From positions 1,054,001 through 1,118,000 of the forward strand of contig NZ_JAAOZB010000001.1 of assembly GCF_011761265.1 (NCBI RefSeq): 64,000 bases of DNA, in the 5' to 3' direction. Made by a program: the position numbers and the translations under genes. The DNA comes from Microbacterium halimionae (GTDB lineage: Bacteria > Actinomycetota > Actinomycetes > Actinomycetales > Microbacteriaceae). Below the pieces are notes generated by a model. The model searched no databases. It was not told the DNA's origin and worked only from the letters and a program-made list of their open reading frames with translations. The first letter of the stretch is position 1, and each line of letters begins with the position of its first letter. Positions 1 through 8,337 of this stretch are shown here, in pieces.

Positions 1-978
1 GGGCGTGGACAGATCGTGGCACTCGACAGTGAGAATTAGCGGTTCTGAATAGATTGCCGTTGTCGCCTCGAGCCGCTCGACCTTTAGTGCGAATTCGGGA
101 CGAACACTGGTTTCACAATCGAGGCCAGAGCCGGGTGGAACGATCGCTATGACGCGGCCGTCGTCGTGGGAGGATGCTTGAGCCGAGCCGACAAGGTAGT
201 CTTCGACGGCGTCAAAAAGTGCATCTTGGATAGTTCGGGCGTAGCTCGAACCCCGTCCGACACGCACCACGGTGAAATTCTCGATCGAGAAAACGACGGC
301 GCTCGATCCCTCGGGAGAACCATCGGAAATACCGGGTTGCGTGGACGTGGGAGAAAGCGCACGCAGCAGTCGCACAACGCCGATCGTCACGAAAATAAAA
401 ACGACAATTCCGGCGATGGTGAGCCGGCGAGTGGCAAACAGGTCGGCGCCGTCAGCGCCGCGGAACACCTCTATGACGAGGCGAAGCCCGAGCAGCATCG
501 CGAAGGTGACGGCGGTGAATGCAATCATCCTGGTTCCTGGGAGGGCCGACAGTGGAGTCTGTCTCGCCTCGAAGAACACCGCGATAGAAAACCCAGCCAT
601 CGCCAACAGCTTCACCGCAGCGGCCGGCGGTAGTGGAATGAGCAGTCCCAGCACGTAAACGGTGAGTGGCAGTGTCACCGCGAGCAACAGGCCACTCCAT
701 GCGCGCACGTTTACGATGCGTAATGCGACCCAGATCAGCCCTGGCGCCAGCACCATTAAGGCATCGCCGAGGGCGATCGCGAGGTCGGTATCAGTGAAGA
801 AGTTCAGCGCGTAAAACACTGTCGACATCAACCACGCGACACCGGCGAGCGCAGTGTATTCGGCCACAGTGCGGCGCTCTGATGCCGTGCCTCGAACGCG
901 TCGAACCGTGATGAGAATCACGCCGGCCGTCGCCGCGAGTGCGATGAAGCCAGAAAACAGGGGGGTGAGCAGGTGCAG
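1..978 (-). CDS. Polytopic membrane protein of unknown function, C-terminus cut by window edge
   Basis: Reading the minus strand from about 1050 down to base 1 gives one open frame of over 320 codons without a stop, so the gene runs off the left edge. The N-terminal 200 or so residues hold about six hydrophobic helices. The rest is a soluble region that I do not recognise. The start is uncertain. There is no ATG or GTG near the first helix; a CTG at 978 lies six bases after GGAGG and gives a protein starting with a hydrophobic stretch, while the frame stays open upstream to about 1080. The gene is divergent from the glycosyltransferase at 1155, so the two may share a promoter region and a role in envelope polysaccharide, but that is only positional inference. 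Confidence 0.6.
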   Translation of the reverse strand, partial: MHLLTPLFSGFIALAATAGVILITVRRVRGTASERRTVAEYTALAGVAWLMSTVFYALNFFTDTDLAIALGDALMVLAPGLIWVALRIVNVRAWSGLLLAVTLPLTVYVLGLLIPLPPAAAVKLLAMAGFSIAVFFEARQTPLSALPGTRMIAFTAVTFAMLLGLRLVIEVFRGADGADLFATRRLTIAGIVVFIFVTIGVVRLLRALSPTSTQPGISDGSPEGSSAVVFSIENFTVVRVGRGSSYARTIQDALFDAVEDYLVGSAQASSHDDGRVIAIVPPGSGLDCETSVRPEFALKVERLEATTAIYSEPLILTVECHDLSTP

Positions 979-1154
979 GGTGTCCTCCGACGGGTAATCG
1001 GGAGTGTCAATCTTGCGGGAAAATTGCGCTTTCGTGCAGTCAAGCCTGCGCCATCGCTGCGGGGAGTGTAGCAGTCTGTTTCTTGCCGGACGATTTGGTC
1101 TTCGGCACGGGACATCAGAGCGGTGTTACCGCTTGTATGCGAGGTGAAGAATCC

Positions 1155-2639
1155 ATGTCGAATGTGCGCAACCGCATCGAAGCCCCGGCTAGGTCGTATG
1201 AAGCCCCATTGCACGCTCAAGAAATCGTCGGATCGCCGTTCGAAGGCGAGTTTCCCGAAGACTTCGCGGCTGTGCTTGAGAACTCCACGGGGCACCGGTC
1301 AACTATCGGATGCGTCATCCCCGCGTACAACGAGGAAGAGTCGATCGCCGATGTCATCGAGGCGTTGCTGAAGCAGACTCGTGTTCCCGACGTCATCCAC
1401 GTTGTTGTCAACAACACTTCTGACAACACCGTGAAGATCGCATCGGAGTTCGCTGGCCCTCACGAACTCAAGAGTGACGAGGGAGACCAGTTCACCGAGG
1501 TGTTCGTGCACGACATTGGTAAAAACCCCGACAAGAAGGTCGGCGCACTGAACTACGGCTACTCGCTCGTCGAGGGATGCGATTACCTCCTCGGTGTCGA
1601 CGGTGACACCATCGCAAACTCACGTGCCGTCGAGTACCTCGAGACAGAAGCCGTGGGAGATTCTCGAATCGGTGGCATCTCCGCGATCTTCACGATCGAC
1701 GATCGCCCTATCAAAGGCGGAGTCGGCAAGTTCTTGATTGCCGGACAGCGCACGCAGTTCGCCGCATTCAACCTGCAAAACCTGCTCCGTGGTCGCAATA
1801 TGGCTGTTCTCGGTGGGCAATTCTCGATCTTCTCGACAAACGCGTTGCGTGACGCGATGAAGCAAAATCACCAGACAACACCGTGGGTGAAAGACAGCGA
1901 AGTGGAAGACTCGCTGCTGTCACTGCAGATCAAGAGCGCCGGGTACCTCACCAAGATCAGCCCGTATGCTCGCGCCAACGTCGGCGGCATGACCACTTTG
2001 AAAGGCTATGACGCACAGCAGGTCAAGTGGACCTACGGTGCCATCGAGTTGATGTGGCCCGGACAGCGCGGCGACACTAAGGGACAGCCTTTCCACCCCA
2101 ACCTGCGTCTGCGGTGGTTTGAAAACTTCGGCATGCTCACCAACCTCTTCGTGCGAGTTGCCTTCGTGATTCTGCTGGCAGGCTCGCTCTCGATCGATGC
2201 ATTCATCTTCTCAGCGTGGTGGTTGATTCCACCGCTCGTGGCAATGGCGCTCAACCTTCGTATTGCGCGAACAATGACGCACTGCGATAACCGAGATGTG
2301 CTGTTCGCTGTTCTGCTGTTTCCTGCCGAGATGTTCATGTGGGTGCGGCTTGGCCACTTTCTTCGGTCCTGGTCACGCTTTCTTTCGAAGAAGAAGGTCG
2401 ATAACTGGGCTGCCCAGGCGAAAGCCGAAAGCGGTGGCGGATCGCTCGGCCACTGGGCGCCCCTCCTGCTTCTTGCCGCGGTTCTCGTTGCCATGGCCGT
2501 CGTATGGACCCTCATCGGTCCGGTAGCGCAATCGACAATCCTCTGGATTGGATGGCCGATCGTCGGCGTCGTCACAGTGCTTCAGACAGTGGGCATGTTT
2601 GCGAAGCTGCTGCGTCGCCACCACGGTTACAAGGTCTAG
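1155..2639 (+). CDS. Processive family 2 glycosyltransferase (BcsA/NdvC-like), membrane-bound
   Basis: 494 residues. A GT-A domain spans about residues 50-300: a nucleotide-sugar-binding start (CVIPAYNEEES), a DGD triad at 149-151 for metal/UDP binding, the catalytic-base region SEVEDS around 248-253, and QQVKW at 288-292, a Lys variant of the QxxRW acceptor-site signature of processive synthases. Four or so membrane helices follow (about 325-370, 382-402, 433-483), as in beta-glucan and poly-GlcNAc synthases. No N-terminal helix or PilZ domain is visible. The start at 1155 has GAGGTGAAG just upstream; an in-frame ATG at 1083 lacks one. It converges on a response regulator with only 13 bases between stops, and a GH6 glucanase lies beyond, which suggests a beta-glucan product. 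The exact polymer cannot be read from sequence. Confidence 0.85.
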   Translation: MSNVRNRIEAPARSYEAPLHAQEIVGSPFEGEFPEDFAAVLENSTGHRSTIGCVIPAYNEEESIADVIEALLKQTRVPDVIHVVVNNTSDNTVKIASEFAGPHELKSDEGDQFTEVFVHDIGKNPDKKVGALNYGYSLVEGCDYLLGVDGDTIANSRAVEYLETEAVGDSRIGGISAIFTIDDRPIKGGVGKFLIAGQRTQFAAFNLQNLLRGRNMAVLGGQFSIFSTNALRDAMKQNHQTTPWVKDSEVEDSLLSLQIKSAGYLTKISPYARANVGGMTTLKGYDAQQVKWTYGAIELMWPGQRGDTKGQPFHPNLRLRWFENFGMLTNLFVRVAFVILLAGSLSIDAFIFSAWWLIPPLVAMALNLRIARTMTHCDNRDVLFAVLLFPAEMFMWVRLGHFLRSWSRFLSKKKVDNWAAQAKAESGGGSLGHWAPLLLLAAVLVAMAVVWTLIGPVAQSTILWIGWPIVGVVTVLQTVGMFAKLLRRHHGYKV

Positions 2640-2652
2640 AACTGCTTCAGAG

Positions 2653-3660
2653 CTAGACGCCCGATATAACCTCGGCAGTGAGCCGGTATCCGACACCCCG
2701 GACGGTTTCGATGTACCGCGGGTTGGCGGGGCTATCGCCGAGTTTGCGCCGAAGGTTCGTCATGTGCGCCTCGACCGCGCGTTTGTCAGCTTCGCCAACG
2801 AAGTACGACGTGACGTACGACTCTCCGCGCAGCACCAGAGTGAGGTCTGCTTTGCTGCGCACACGTCGCTTCGACTCCATCAGCGTCGCGAGCAGATCGA
2901 ACTCGGTGCGAGTGAGTTCGACTTCTTCATTGCCGACAACAGCAATCCGTGTTTCCGGGTTCACCTTCAGGTCGCGATGCGACATCCAGGACCCACGGTG
3001 CGGGTGCGTATGTGCGACTTCGGCCTCGGCCCCGGTATTGACCGGCTGTGCATGCTGGACGACAGCGGAGCCAGCGACGGGCTGTGCGATCGGGAAGGTT
3101 TGTGGAACCTGCTGCGTCGGCGGGATCTCGTACAGTGTCTGGTCGTATTGTTCGGCGCTGACGGCTTCGCTGGGTTGGGGCAGCGTCGCTGCTGGCGCCT
3201 GCGGGGGAGACTGCGGTCGAGCTCCTGGAAATGACGGGCCCACGCTATCTTGTCGTGGCGCCTGTGACGTCTGCGTCGGGCGAGGGCGACGCATGAGCGC
3301 TTCGACGCGAGCACGGAATTCGCGCGGACGGAATGGCTTGATGATGTACTCGTCGGCGCCCGCGCCAAGTCCGAGGACGACGTCGGCCTCATCGGTGAGC
3401 CCAGTGAGCATGATGATGAAAGTGTCGCTCTTCGCGCGAATACGGCGGGCGGCTTCGAAGCCATCGATACCTGGCATATTGACATCAAGCGTTGTCAAGA
3501 ACGGCTGGTATGCAATTACCGCGCGGACGCCGTCGATTCCGTTGCCCACTGAAACTGTCGAGAAACCTGCGGCCTCCAATACTTCAACAAGCAGGTGGCG
3601 CACATCGGGATCGTCTTCGACTATCACCGCCGTTTTTTGCACCGCTGCGTCGTCGGTCAT
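2653..3660 (-). CDS. OmpR/PhoB-type response regulator with long Pro/Gln-rich linker
   Basis: 335 residues. The N-terminal receiver domain (about 9-125) has the acidic pair D16/D17, phospho-acceptor D59 in TLDVNMPG, the switch residue T86 and K108 in the IIKPF motif. A linker of about 100 residues rich in Pro, Gln, Ala and His follows, which is much longer than usual for OmpR proteins. A winged-helix DNA-binding domain closes the protein (about 235-332, with ELTRTEFDLLATLMES and YIETVRGVGYRL). The start at 3660 follows AGGTGAGG; an in-frame GTG 72 bases upstream has no ribosome site. It lies 77 bases after the GH6 glucanase on the same strand, so the two are probably co-transcribed. No cognate kinase is adjacent; the nearest are at 10.3-14 kb. 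Confidence 0.9.
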   Translation of the reverse strand: MTDDAAVQKTAVIVEDDPDVRHLLVEVLEAAGFSTVSVGNGIDGVRAVIAYQPFLTTLDVNMPGIDGFEAARRIRAKSDTFIIMLTGLTDEADVVLGLGAGADEYIIKPFRPREFRARVEALMRRPRPTQTSQAPRQDSVGPSFPGARPQSPPQAPAATLPQPSEAVSAEQYDQTLYEIPPTQQVPQTFPIAQPVAGSAVVQHAQPVNTGAEAEVAHTHPHRGSWMSHRDLKVNPETRIAVVGNEEVELTRTEFDLLATLMESKRRVRSKADLTLVLRGESYVTSYFVGEADKRAVEAHMTNLRRKLGDSPANPRYIETVRGVGYRLTAEVISGV

Positions 3661-3737
3661 CTGGGCCTCACCTAAGGTCGATTGATCTTCGTCATTGTTC
3701 CATACCGGCGGAGTAGACCGGTGCTCTGCCACGAGTG

Positions 3738-4835
3738 TTACTGCACCACGTTCGTCGTCAACTCGACCGCGCTTTCAGGCCACCATGCTCCCGCGACTGG
3801 ACCGCCGTTGCACTCGCCGTCGCTTTCCCCCGGGGGCTTCACCCAGAGATTTGTGTCGACGACGTCGTCACCGTAGGCGCCGCCGGCAGCTCCGATCAGC
3901 TGCCCTGACGGATTGCACCAATCCGATTCGGCCTGATCCGCGCCGTTTCTGGATGTGTCAACGATGGCGTGGCTACCGCCGAGCGCATCCGAGATCTGGT
4001 GCGCATATTCGAACTCAGCGTAGGTGGGCTGATAGTTGGACACGTTCGTTGCAAAACCGCGGATAGCGTCAGAAACGTCGACCTGCTGGATGAGGCTTGC
4101 CATTTCGGAGGCGGGGAGCCAATTTGAGTGTCCGCCGTCGAGGTAGATCCACGTGTTTGTTCCAGCGAGCCGATCGACGGCGTCGTGGAGCTGCGTCATC
4201 CGTGCATTGACGTTGTCGCACTGCGGAGCGAGAGCCAAGCTGTCGGGCTCAAGGATGATGATCTTCTGAATGTCTGCTGCGCCAGCACTCGAGAGCGCGG
4301 AACCGATTTCAGTTGTCCACGTGTCGTAGTCGGCATCGTCGAGTCCACCCGCGGAGTATTGCCCGCAGTCGCGCTCGGGGAGTCCGTAGATGACCACGGC
4401 AAGCGCTGCGTCTTGATCACGTGCTTCGTTGGCCAGATTGAGGACGCGTGCACCGACATCACCGATGGGATCGAGCTCTGGCGTGAGCCAATAAGCGGTG
4501 GGAGCTGCTGCGAGGTACGCCGCGGCGGCGAATTCTTCCGTGCCCTCAGATGCGGACTCTGCCGCGAGGGAAGCTTTTGACTCCGCCGGGGCGACGATGG
4601 TCGTTCCGACCCCGGGAGGCTCTGCGTTCAAGAGGCTGAGTCCTGTGGTCACTGTCCATCCGATCGCGGCGATCACGGCGAGAATAATGACGAGTGCTGC
4701 TGCGACGATACTGATCCACACCCAGCGCGGGAGACTGCGTCGGCGTCGCGACGCGGCGGGTGCAGTGGTCACTGTGAGACTCGATCCGGGGAGGCCGTAA
4801 ACAGGGGAGGCTTTGAGGATAGGATAGCTCCCCAC
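3738..4835 (-). CDS. Glycoside hydrolase family 6 (endoglucanase/cellobiohydrolase type), N-terminally membrane-anchored
   Basis: 365 residues from a GTG start. A basic stretch and one membrane helix (about 37-66) act as signal anchor, leaving the catalytic domain outside. GH6 signatures are clear and in order: YGLPERDCGQYSAGG (150-164), ILEPDSLA (194-201), YLDGGHSNWL (231-240), DTSRNG (293-298) and LWVKPPGESDG (330-340). D156, D198 and D339 correspond to the three key aspartates of fungal and bacterial Cel6 enzymes, so activity on beta-1,4-glucan is plausible. Start uncertain: no strong ribosome site at 4835, and a GTG at residue 22 is an alternative. A single GH6 beside a GT2 synthase resembles the processing glucanases found in cellulose-synthesis loci rather than a scavenging cellulase; that is inference. 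Confidence 0.9.
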   Translation of the reverse strand: MGSYPILKASPVYGLPGSSLTVTTAPAASRRRRSLPRWVWISIVAAALVIILAVIAAIGWTVTTGLSLLNAEPPGVGTTIVAPAESKASLAAESASEGTEEFAAAAYLAAAPTAYWLTPELDPIGDVGARVLNLANEARDQDAALAVVIYGLPERDCGQYSAGGLDDADYDTWTTEIGSALSSAGAADIQKIIILEPDSLALAPQCDNVNARMTQLHDAVDRLAGTNTWIYLDGGHSNWLPASEMASLIQQVDVSDAIRGFATNVSNYQPTYAEFEYAHQISDALGGSHAIVDTSRNGADQAESDWCNPSGQLIGAAGGAYGDDVVDTNLWVKPPGESDGECNGGPVAGAWWPESAVELTTNVVQ

Positions 4836-4876
4836 GATCGTGCTGGCTCAGCACGGTGGGCGAGACCGGGAGTCCG

Positions 4877-5308
4877 ATGAACGCGAACCCGACCCCGCGG
4901 CATGGGAAAACAGCATCGGTCTGGCTGGCGTTCTACCTCGCCGCGCTGACCGCAATCGCTATCTGGCCTGTTCCGGTGGACTCCGGCGCGGGGCCCTTGC
5001 TGAGGTTTGTGCAGCGCCACGTGCCCTGGGCGACATATAGCCGGGTAGAAGTTGGTGCGAATGTGCTGCTCTTCGTGCCGCTCGGGCTGCTCCTGATGTT
5101 GATCTTGCGGCAATCTCGCTACCTGGTCCTGCCGTTATGCATTCTTGCGACAGTGACCATCGAGTCCGTGCAGGCTCTCGTGCTCGACCAGCGGGTCGCG
5201 AGCCTGATGGACATCGTGGCGAACACCGCGGGAGCCTGCCTGGGGATGCTCCTGATTGCCCTGGGCGAGGGGATACGCACCCGGAGGACCCGAAACGCGT
5301 CGAGTTAG
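4877..5308 (+). CDS. VanZ-like family membrane protein
   Basis: 143 residues with four hydrophobic segments and the VanZ-family pattern: a first helix followed by a short loop (WPVPVDSGAG), then ANVLLFVPLGLLLML, and a final segment with ESVQALV and DIVANTAGACLG, which are the conserved stretches of this fold. VanZ of enterococci gives low-level teicoplanin resistance; most family members have no known role. The start at 4877 follows GGGAG at a usual spacing; an upstream GTG in the same frame is less likely. It is divergent from the GH6 gene and is followed by a strong inverted repeat, so it is probably a single-gene transcript. Confidence 0.8.
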   Translation: MNANPTPRHGKTASVWLAFYLAALTAIAIWPVPVDSGAGPLLRFVQRHVPWATYSRVEVGANVLLFVPLGLLLMLILRQSRYLVLPLCILATVTIESVQALVLDQRVASLMDIVANTAGACLGMLLIALGEGIRTRRTRNASS

Positions 5309-5312
5309 CAGA

Positions 5313-5356
5313 GCGACCCCCTCAAGCTATAGAAGGGGGTGGCTTGAGGGGGTCGC
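5313..5356 (+). terminator. Perfect 15-bp inverted repeat after the VanZ-like gene
   Basis: GCGACCCCCTCAAGC at 5313-5327 is repeated in inverted form at 5342-5356 with a 14-base loop, starting four bases after the stop codon. There is no T-tract, which is common for actinobacterial terminators. The loop also contains AGGGGG, which can pair alternatively with the left arm. Confidence 0.7.
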
Positions 5357-5418
5357 GAGCATGCGGTGCGGATCGTGGGTTGCGCAAGGGGGTGCAGGGC
5401 CAACCTCTCGCCCAACGT

Positions 5419-5440
5419 GGGATCGTCGGGCAACGATCCC
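5419..5440. promoter_or_regulatory. 8-bp inverted repeat upstream of the universal stress protein gene
   Basis: GGGATCGT and ACGATCCC flank a 6-base spacer about 105 bases before the uspA-like start. The dyad could be an operator or a small hairpin in the region between 5357 and 5543, which otherwise holds no gene that I can support. Confidence 0.3.
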
Positions 5441-5543
5441 TCGGCAACGGCATGCAGGGTAAAGAATAGGGGTTGTCGCTCAGGGCGCGCAACGCCGTAC
5501 GCTGATGTCGACAGCGCGCCCCTCGAGAAAAGGAACCCCGTAC

Positions 5544-6389
5544 ATGAGCGAGACAATCATCGTCGGTGTGACGGAGGCGGCCGCCTCTCAACGTGCCCTC
5601 GACTGGGCTGCGCACCGCGCTGCCGCCGATGGTGCTGATCTGTTGCTCTCATGCATCGTCGGAGGTGCTGTCGGCGCCGTCGGCGAAGACGAGGTCTTGG
5701 CGCGCGCAATGGATGCCGCAGCTGTGCTGCTGGATGCTGAAATCACCCGCATATCGGCGCTTATTCCAGGGCTGTCTATCTCGACCCACGTCGGAAGCGG
5801 CAATCCCACAGAAGAGCTCATCGAGGGATCGGCTGACGCCACGCTCCTCGTGATCGGCATCGAACCAGGCGCGCGTGGTCGCGCGGGTCATCATGGTGCC
5901 CGCATCGCCGCCGGTGCGCACTGCCCCGTCGTCGTCGTGCCCAGTGCGACGGTAGGAGAGCAAGGCACGCGTCGCGGTGTCGTTGTCGGCGTCGACGGCT
6001 CAGATGTCGCGCTCACCGCTTTGCAGTTCGCAGCCGCTGAAGCAACACGCCTGGATGAACCTCTCATCGCTGTCTCGGCCTGGATGCCGGTGTTCGTTTC
6101 GGGTGACTTTGGAATGTACCCCGACATGTATACGACTGACTTGCAGGGTATTACCGAGGCGCTCGTCGGCGACATGGTCGAGAAAGTGCGTGAATCTCAT
6201 CCCGATCTCGTCGTAGAGACGCGCATCGAGGAGGGTGACCCGGCGACGGTCATCAATGCCGCCGCAGAGAGTGCGCTCATGACCGTGATTGGCACGCATG
6301 GGCGCTCCGGGATCGCGCGCTTCCTGCTCGGATCCGTCAGCGAAGAAGTGATCTCACATTTGAAAGCGCCCACAGCGGTCGTCCGCTGA
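5544..6389 (+). CDS. Tandem-domain universal stress protein (UspA family)
   Basis: 281 residues with two Usp domains (about 1-138 and 145-281). The second carries an intact ATP-binding motif of the G-2x-G-9x-GS form in GTHGRSGIARFLLGS; the first has only a degenerate version (GIEPGARGRAGHHG), so perhaps one nucleotide is bound per chain. The start at 5544 has AAAGGAA nine bases upstream; an in-frame GTG at 5505 is less suitable. Tandem Usp proteins are abundant in actinobacteria and are often induced by hypoxia or stationary phase. The gene stands alone and shares a terminator with the convergent amidase gene. Confidence 0.9.
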   Translation: MSETIIVGVTEAAASQRALDWAAHRAAADGADLLLSCIVGGAVGAVGEDEVLARAMDAAAVLLDAEITRISALIPGLSISTHVGSGNPTEELIEGSADATLLVIGIEPGARGRAGHHGARIAAGAHCPVVVVPSATVGEQGTRRGVVVGVDGSDVALTALQFAAAEATRLDEPLIAVSAWMPVFVSGDFGMYPDMYTTDLQGITEALVGDMVEKVRESHPDLVVETRIEEGDPATVINAAAESALMTVIGTHGRSGIARFLLGSVSEEVISHLKAPTAVVR

Positions 6390-6411
6390 CACGTTAGGCG
6401 TAACGCACTTG

Positions 6412-6439
6412 GGGGCCCGAGTCGGGTGGCTCGGGCCCC
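6412..6439. terminator. Bidirectional terminator between usp and the amidase gene
   Basis: GGGGCCCGAG at 6412-6421 pairs with CTCGGGCCCC at 6430-6439 across an 8-base loop. It lies in the 70-base gap between two convergent genes and can serve both. Confidence 0.75.
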
Positions 6440-6459
6440 ACAGGTTTATACGGGGCTCG

Positions 6460-8337
6460 TTACTGCGTGAGTGCCGGGTAGAGCACAGGTGTGGTGCGGG
6501 CGTGGGTTGCCTGCTCGAATGAGTAGGTCAGACCCAACAGCGTGCCCTCGTCGAAGTCGCGCCCGAGGAACTCGAGGTTGACGCCGGCGCCGGTGGTGGT
6601 GGCATCCGCTTCAATCGCCTGGCCCATCGGGACGGTGACCGATGGCATGCCCGTGTTGGGGCTCAAACGCAGGTTGGTGCTCTGGGTGCCATAGGGCGTA
6701 CCGCTCGGGTAGATGAGCGAGTCAAGGTCGTTGTCGTTGAGCAGCGCTGTCACGAGTTCTTTACCCTTGGCGAGCTGGACTGTGTGGGTACCCTCGGCAC
6801 CCGCCCAGTTCTGGTACGTCTCTTCGGTGACCGCTTCGCGGCTCTGGTACGTGCTCTTGCGGGAAATCACGTAGTTGCCGGTTTCAAGGATGCCGGTAAT
6901 CGATCGTGCCGTGACGTTTTCAGCGAGGTGAGTCTCGATGTACGAGGCGAGGTCGTGCTTGAACTCGTTGGTGCTACCGCTGCCCTCGCCCAGCACCGCG
7001 CTGAAGCCTGTCGGGGCTGCGACCTCGACGACAGTGGCTCCCTGTGCTTCGAGGGTTGCCTTCGCCTCAGCGAACAAGCGTGCCGTGGTCCTGTTGCCCC
7101 CGACCATCGACGCGACGTAGCCGATGCGTGCGCCTTCGAGAGCGTTTGAATCGAGGTACTCGGTGTAAGACGCCGGTACGAGCCCTTCTTGTGCGCTCGT
7201 GACGGGGTCTGCCTCATCGACGCCGACAACAGCATCAAGTGCCACAGTCGCGTCGAGGACGCTACGAGCCATGGGGCCACCGGTGTCTTGCGAGAGCGCG
7301 AGCGGAATGATGCCGTCGCGGCTCGTCAGGCCAACGGTGGGACGGATGCCGACGAGCTGGTTGTAGCTGGACGGCACTCGAATCGAGCCACCCGTGTCGG
7401 TGCCGAAACCGATCCCCGCGAGGTTCGCTGAGATCGCGGCCCCAGTGCCGCCCGACGAGCCACCGGCCGTCTTCGAGGTGTTGTAGGGGCTTGCGACCAA
7501 CAGTGTGGAGCCGGGCTGCTGGAAGGATGAGAATTCCGAAGCGAAGCCGTACGCGAATTCGTCGAGGCTTGCCTTGGCGAGGATCACGGCGCCCTCGGCG
7601 CGAAGACCTTCGACCATGGCGGCATCCGAGTCGGTCTGGTTTTCGTTCCAGCAACCACAGCCACCGGTGGTGACCATGTCGATCGTGTCGTAGTTGTCTT
7701 TTACCGCGATCGGCACACCGAGCAGCATGCTCGTCATGCCGTTTGTTGCGCGCTCGGCATCGGCGGCAGCGGCAGCGGTGAGGGCTACATCGCTGACCGT
7801 GATGATGGAGTTCAGCGGACGTTCGCCTTCGGCAACCGCGGTACGGTCATAGGCCGCGATGCGGTCCATGTAGCTCTGCGTGATTTCGACCGACGTCGTG
7901 ACGCCCGCGTTCATAGCTGCCTGCATGTCGATGACGGATGCCTCGATCAGCTCGAAGGGGCCGTCGTCGTAGATCATGCGCTGTGAGAGGGCCGCGATGT
8001 CGGCAACGGTGATGACGCTGTCGGCGTCGGTGTCGATCGCGGCAATGGCTGCCCAACCGGCGACTGTTGACGTTGTGCCGAGAGCGGCAGCGGCGACACT
8101 CAAGTCGTCGGTTGTGACCTGCTCGTCACCGGTGAGGTCAAGCTCCGTGTAGTAGGGCGTGAGGATAGGGGCGGTTGCATCGGGTTCTGCCGCGACGGCC
8201 GGTATAGCGATGAAGCTTGCCGCTACCGTGCCGACGATCGCCAAGCCGGCGAGGGCGCGCCGAGAGGGGGATGTCAACGAAGTTCTCCTGTTCGAAGGAA
8301 GAGTGCTCGAGAGTGGGGTGAGGGGCGTGTTGTTCAT
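6460..8337 (-). CDS. Secreted amidase-signature hydrolase with N-terminal dockerin module
   Basis: 625 residues. A signal peptide ends near residue 50 (AIPAVAA then EPDA). Residues about 63-122 form a type I dockerin-like module: two F-hand repeats, each with a 12-residue calcium loop (D67-T69-D71-Q73-D78 and D102-D104-D106-V108-D113) followed by a Leu/Ile-rich helix. An amidase-signature domain follows from about 135. Its catalytic triad is present: K213 in AVKDN, the cis-Ser pair in GGSSGG (292-297) and nucleophile S318 in GTDTGGSIR. Substrate unknown; the family hydrolyses many amides and esters. The start codon overlaps the stop of the upstream cohesin gene by ATGA, so the two are translationally coupled, and the dockerin very probably binds that cohesin. 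Confidence 0.9.
   Translation of the reverse strand: MNNTPLTPLSSTLPSNRRTSLTSPSRRALAGLAIVGTVAASFIAIPAVAAEPDATAPILTPYYTELDLTGDEQVTTDDLSVAAAALGTTSTVAGWAAIAAIDTDADSVITVADIAALSQRMIYDDGPFELIEASVIDMQAAMNAGVTTSVEITQSYMDRIAAYDRTAVAEGERPLNSIITVSDVALTAAAAADAERATNGMTSMLLGVPIAVKDNYDTIDMVTTGGCGCWNENQTDSDAAMVEGLRAEGAVILAKASLDEFAYGFASEFSSFQQPGSTLLVASPYNTSKTAGGSSGGTGAAISANLAGIGFGTDTGGSIRVPSSYNQLVGIRPTVGLTSRDGIIPLALSQDTGGPMARSVLDATVALDAVVGVDEADPVTSAQEGLVPASYTEYLDSNALEGARIGYVASMVGGNRTTARLFAEAKATLEAQGATVVEVAAPTGFSAVLGEGSGSTNEFKHDLASYIETHLAENVTARSITGILETGNYVISRKSTYQSREAVTEETYQNWAGAEGTHTVQLAKGKELVTALLNDNDLDSLIYPSGTPYGTQSTNLRLSPNTGMPSVTVPMGQAIEADATTTGAGVNLEFLGRDFDEGTLLGLTYSFEQATHARTTPVLYPALTQ

Noticed and set aside
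166-658. Two overlapping plus-strand open frames of 128-155 codons
   Set aside because: They lie opposite a continuous minus-strand frame with clear membrane helices, and their residues (Arg, His, Ser rich) look like antisense translation.
2678-3685. Plus-strand open frame of 335 codons opposite the response regulator
   Set aside because: The composition is Cys/Ser/Arg rich with no domain, while the minus strand has receiver and winged-helix motifs.
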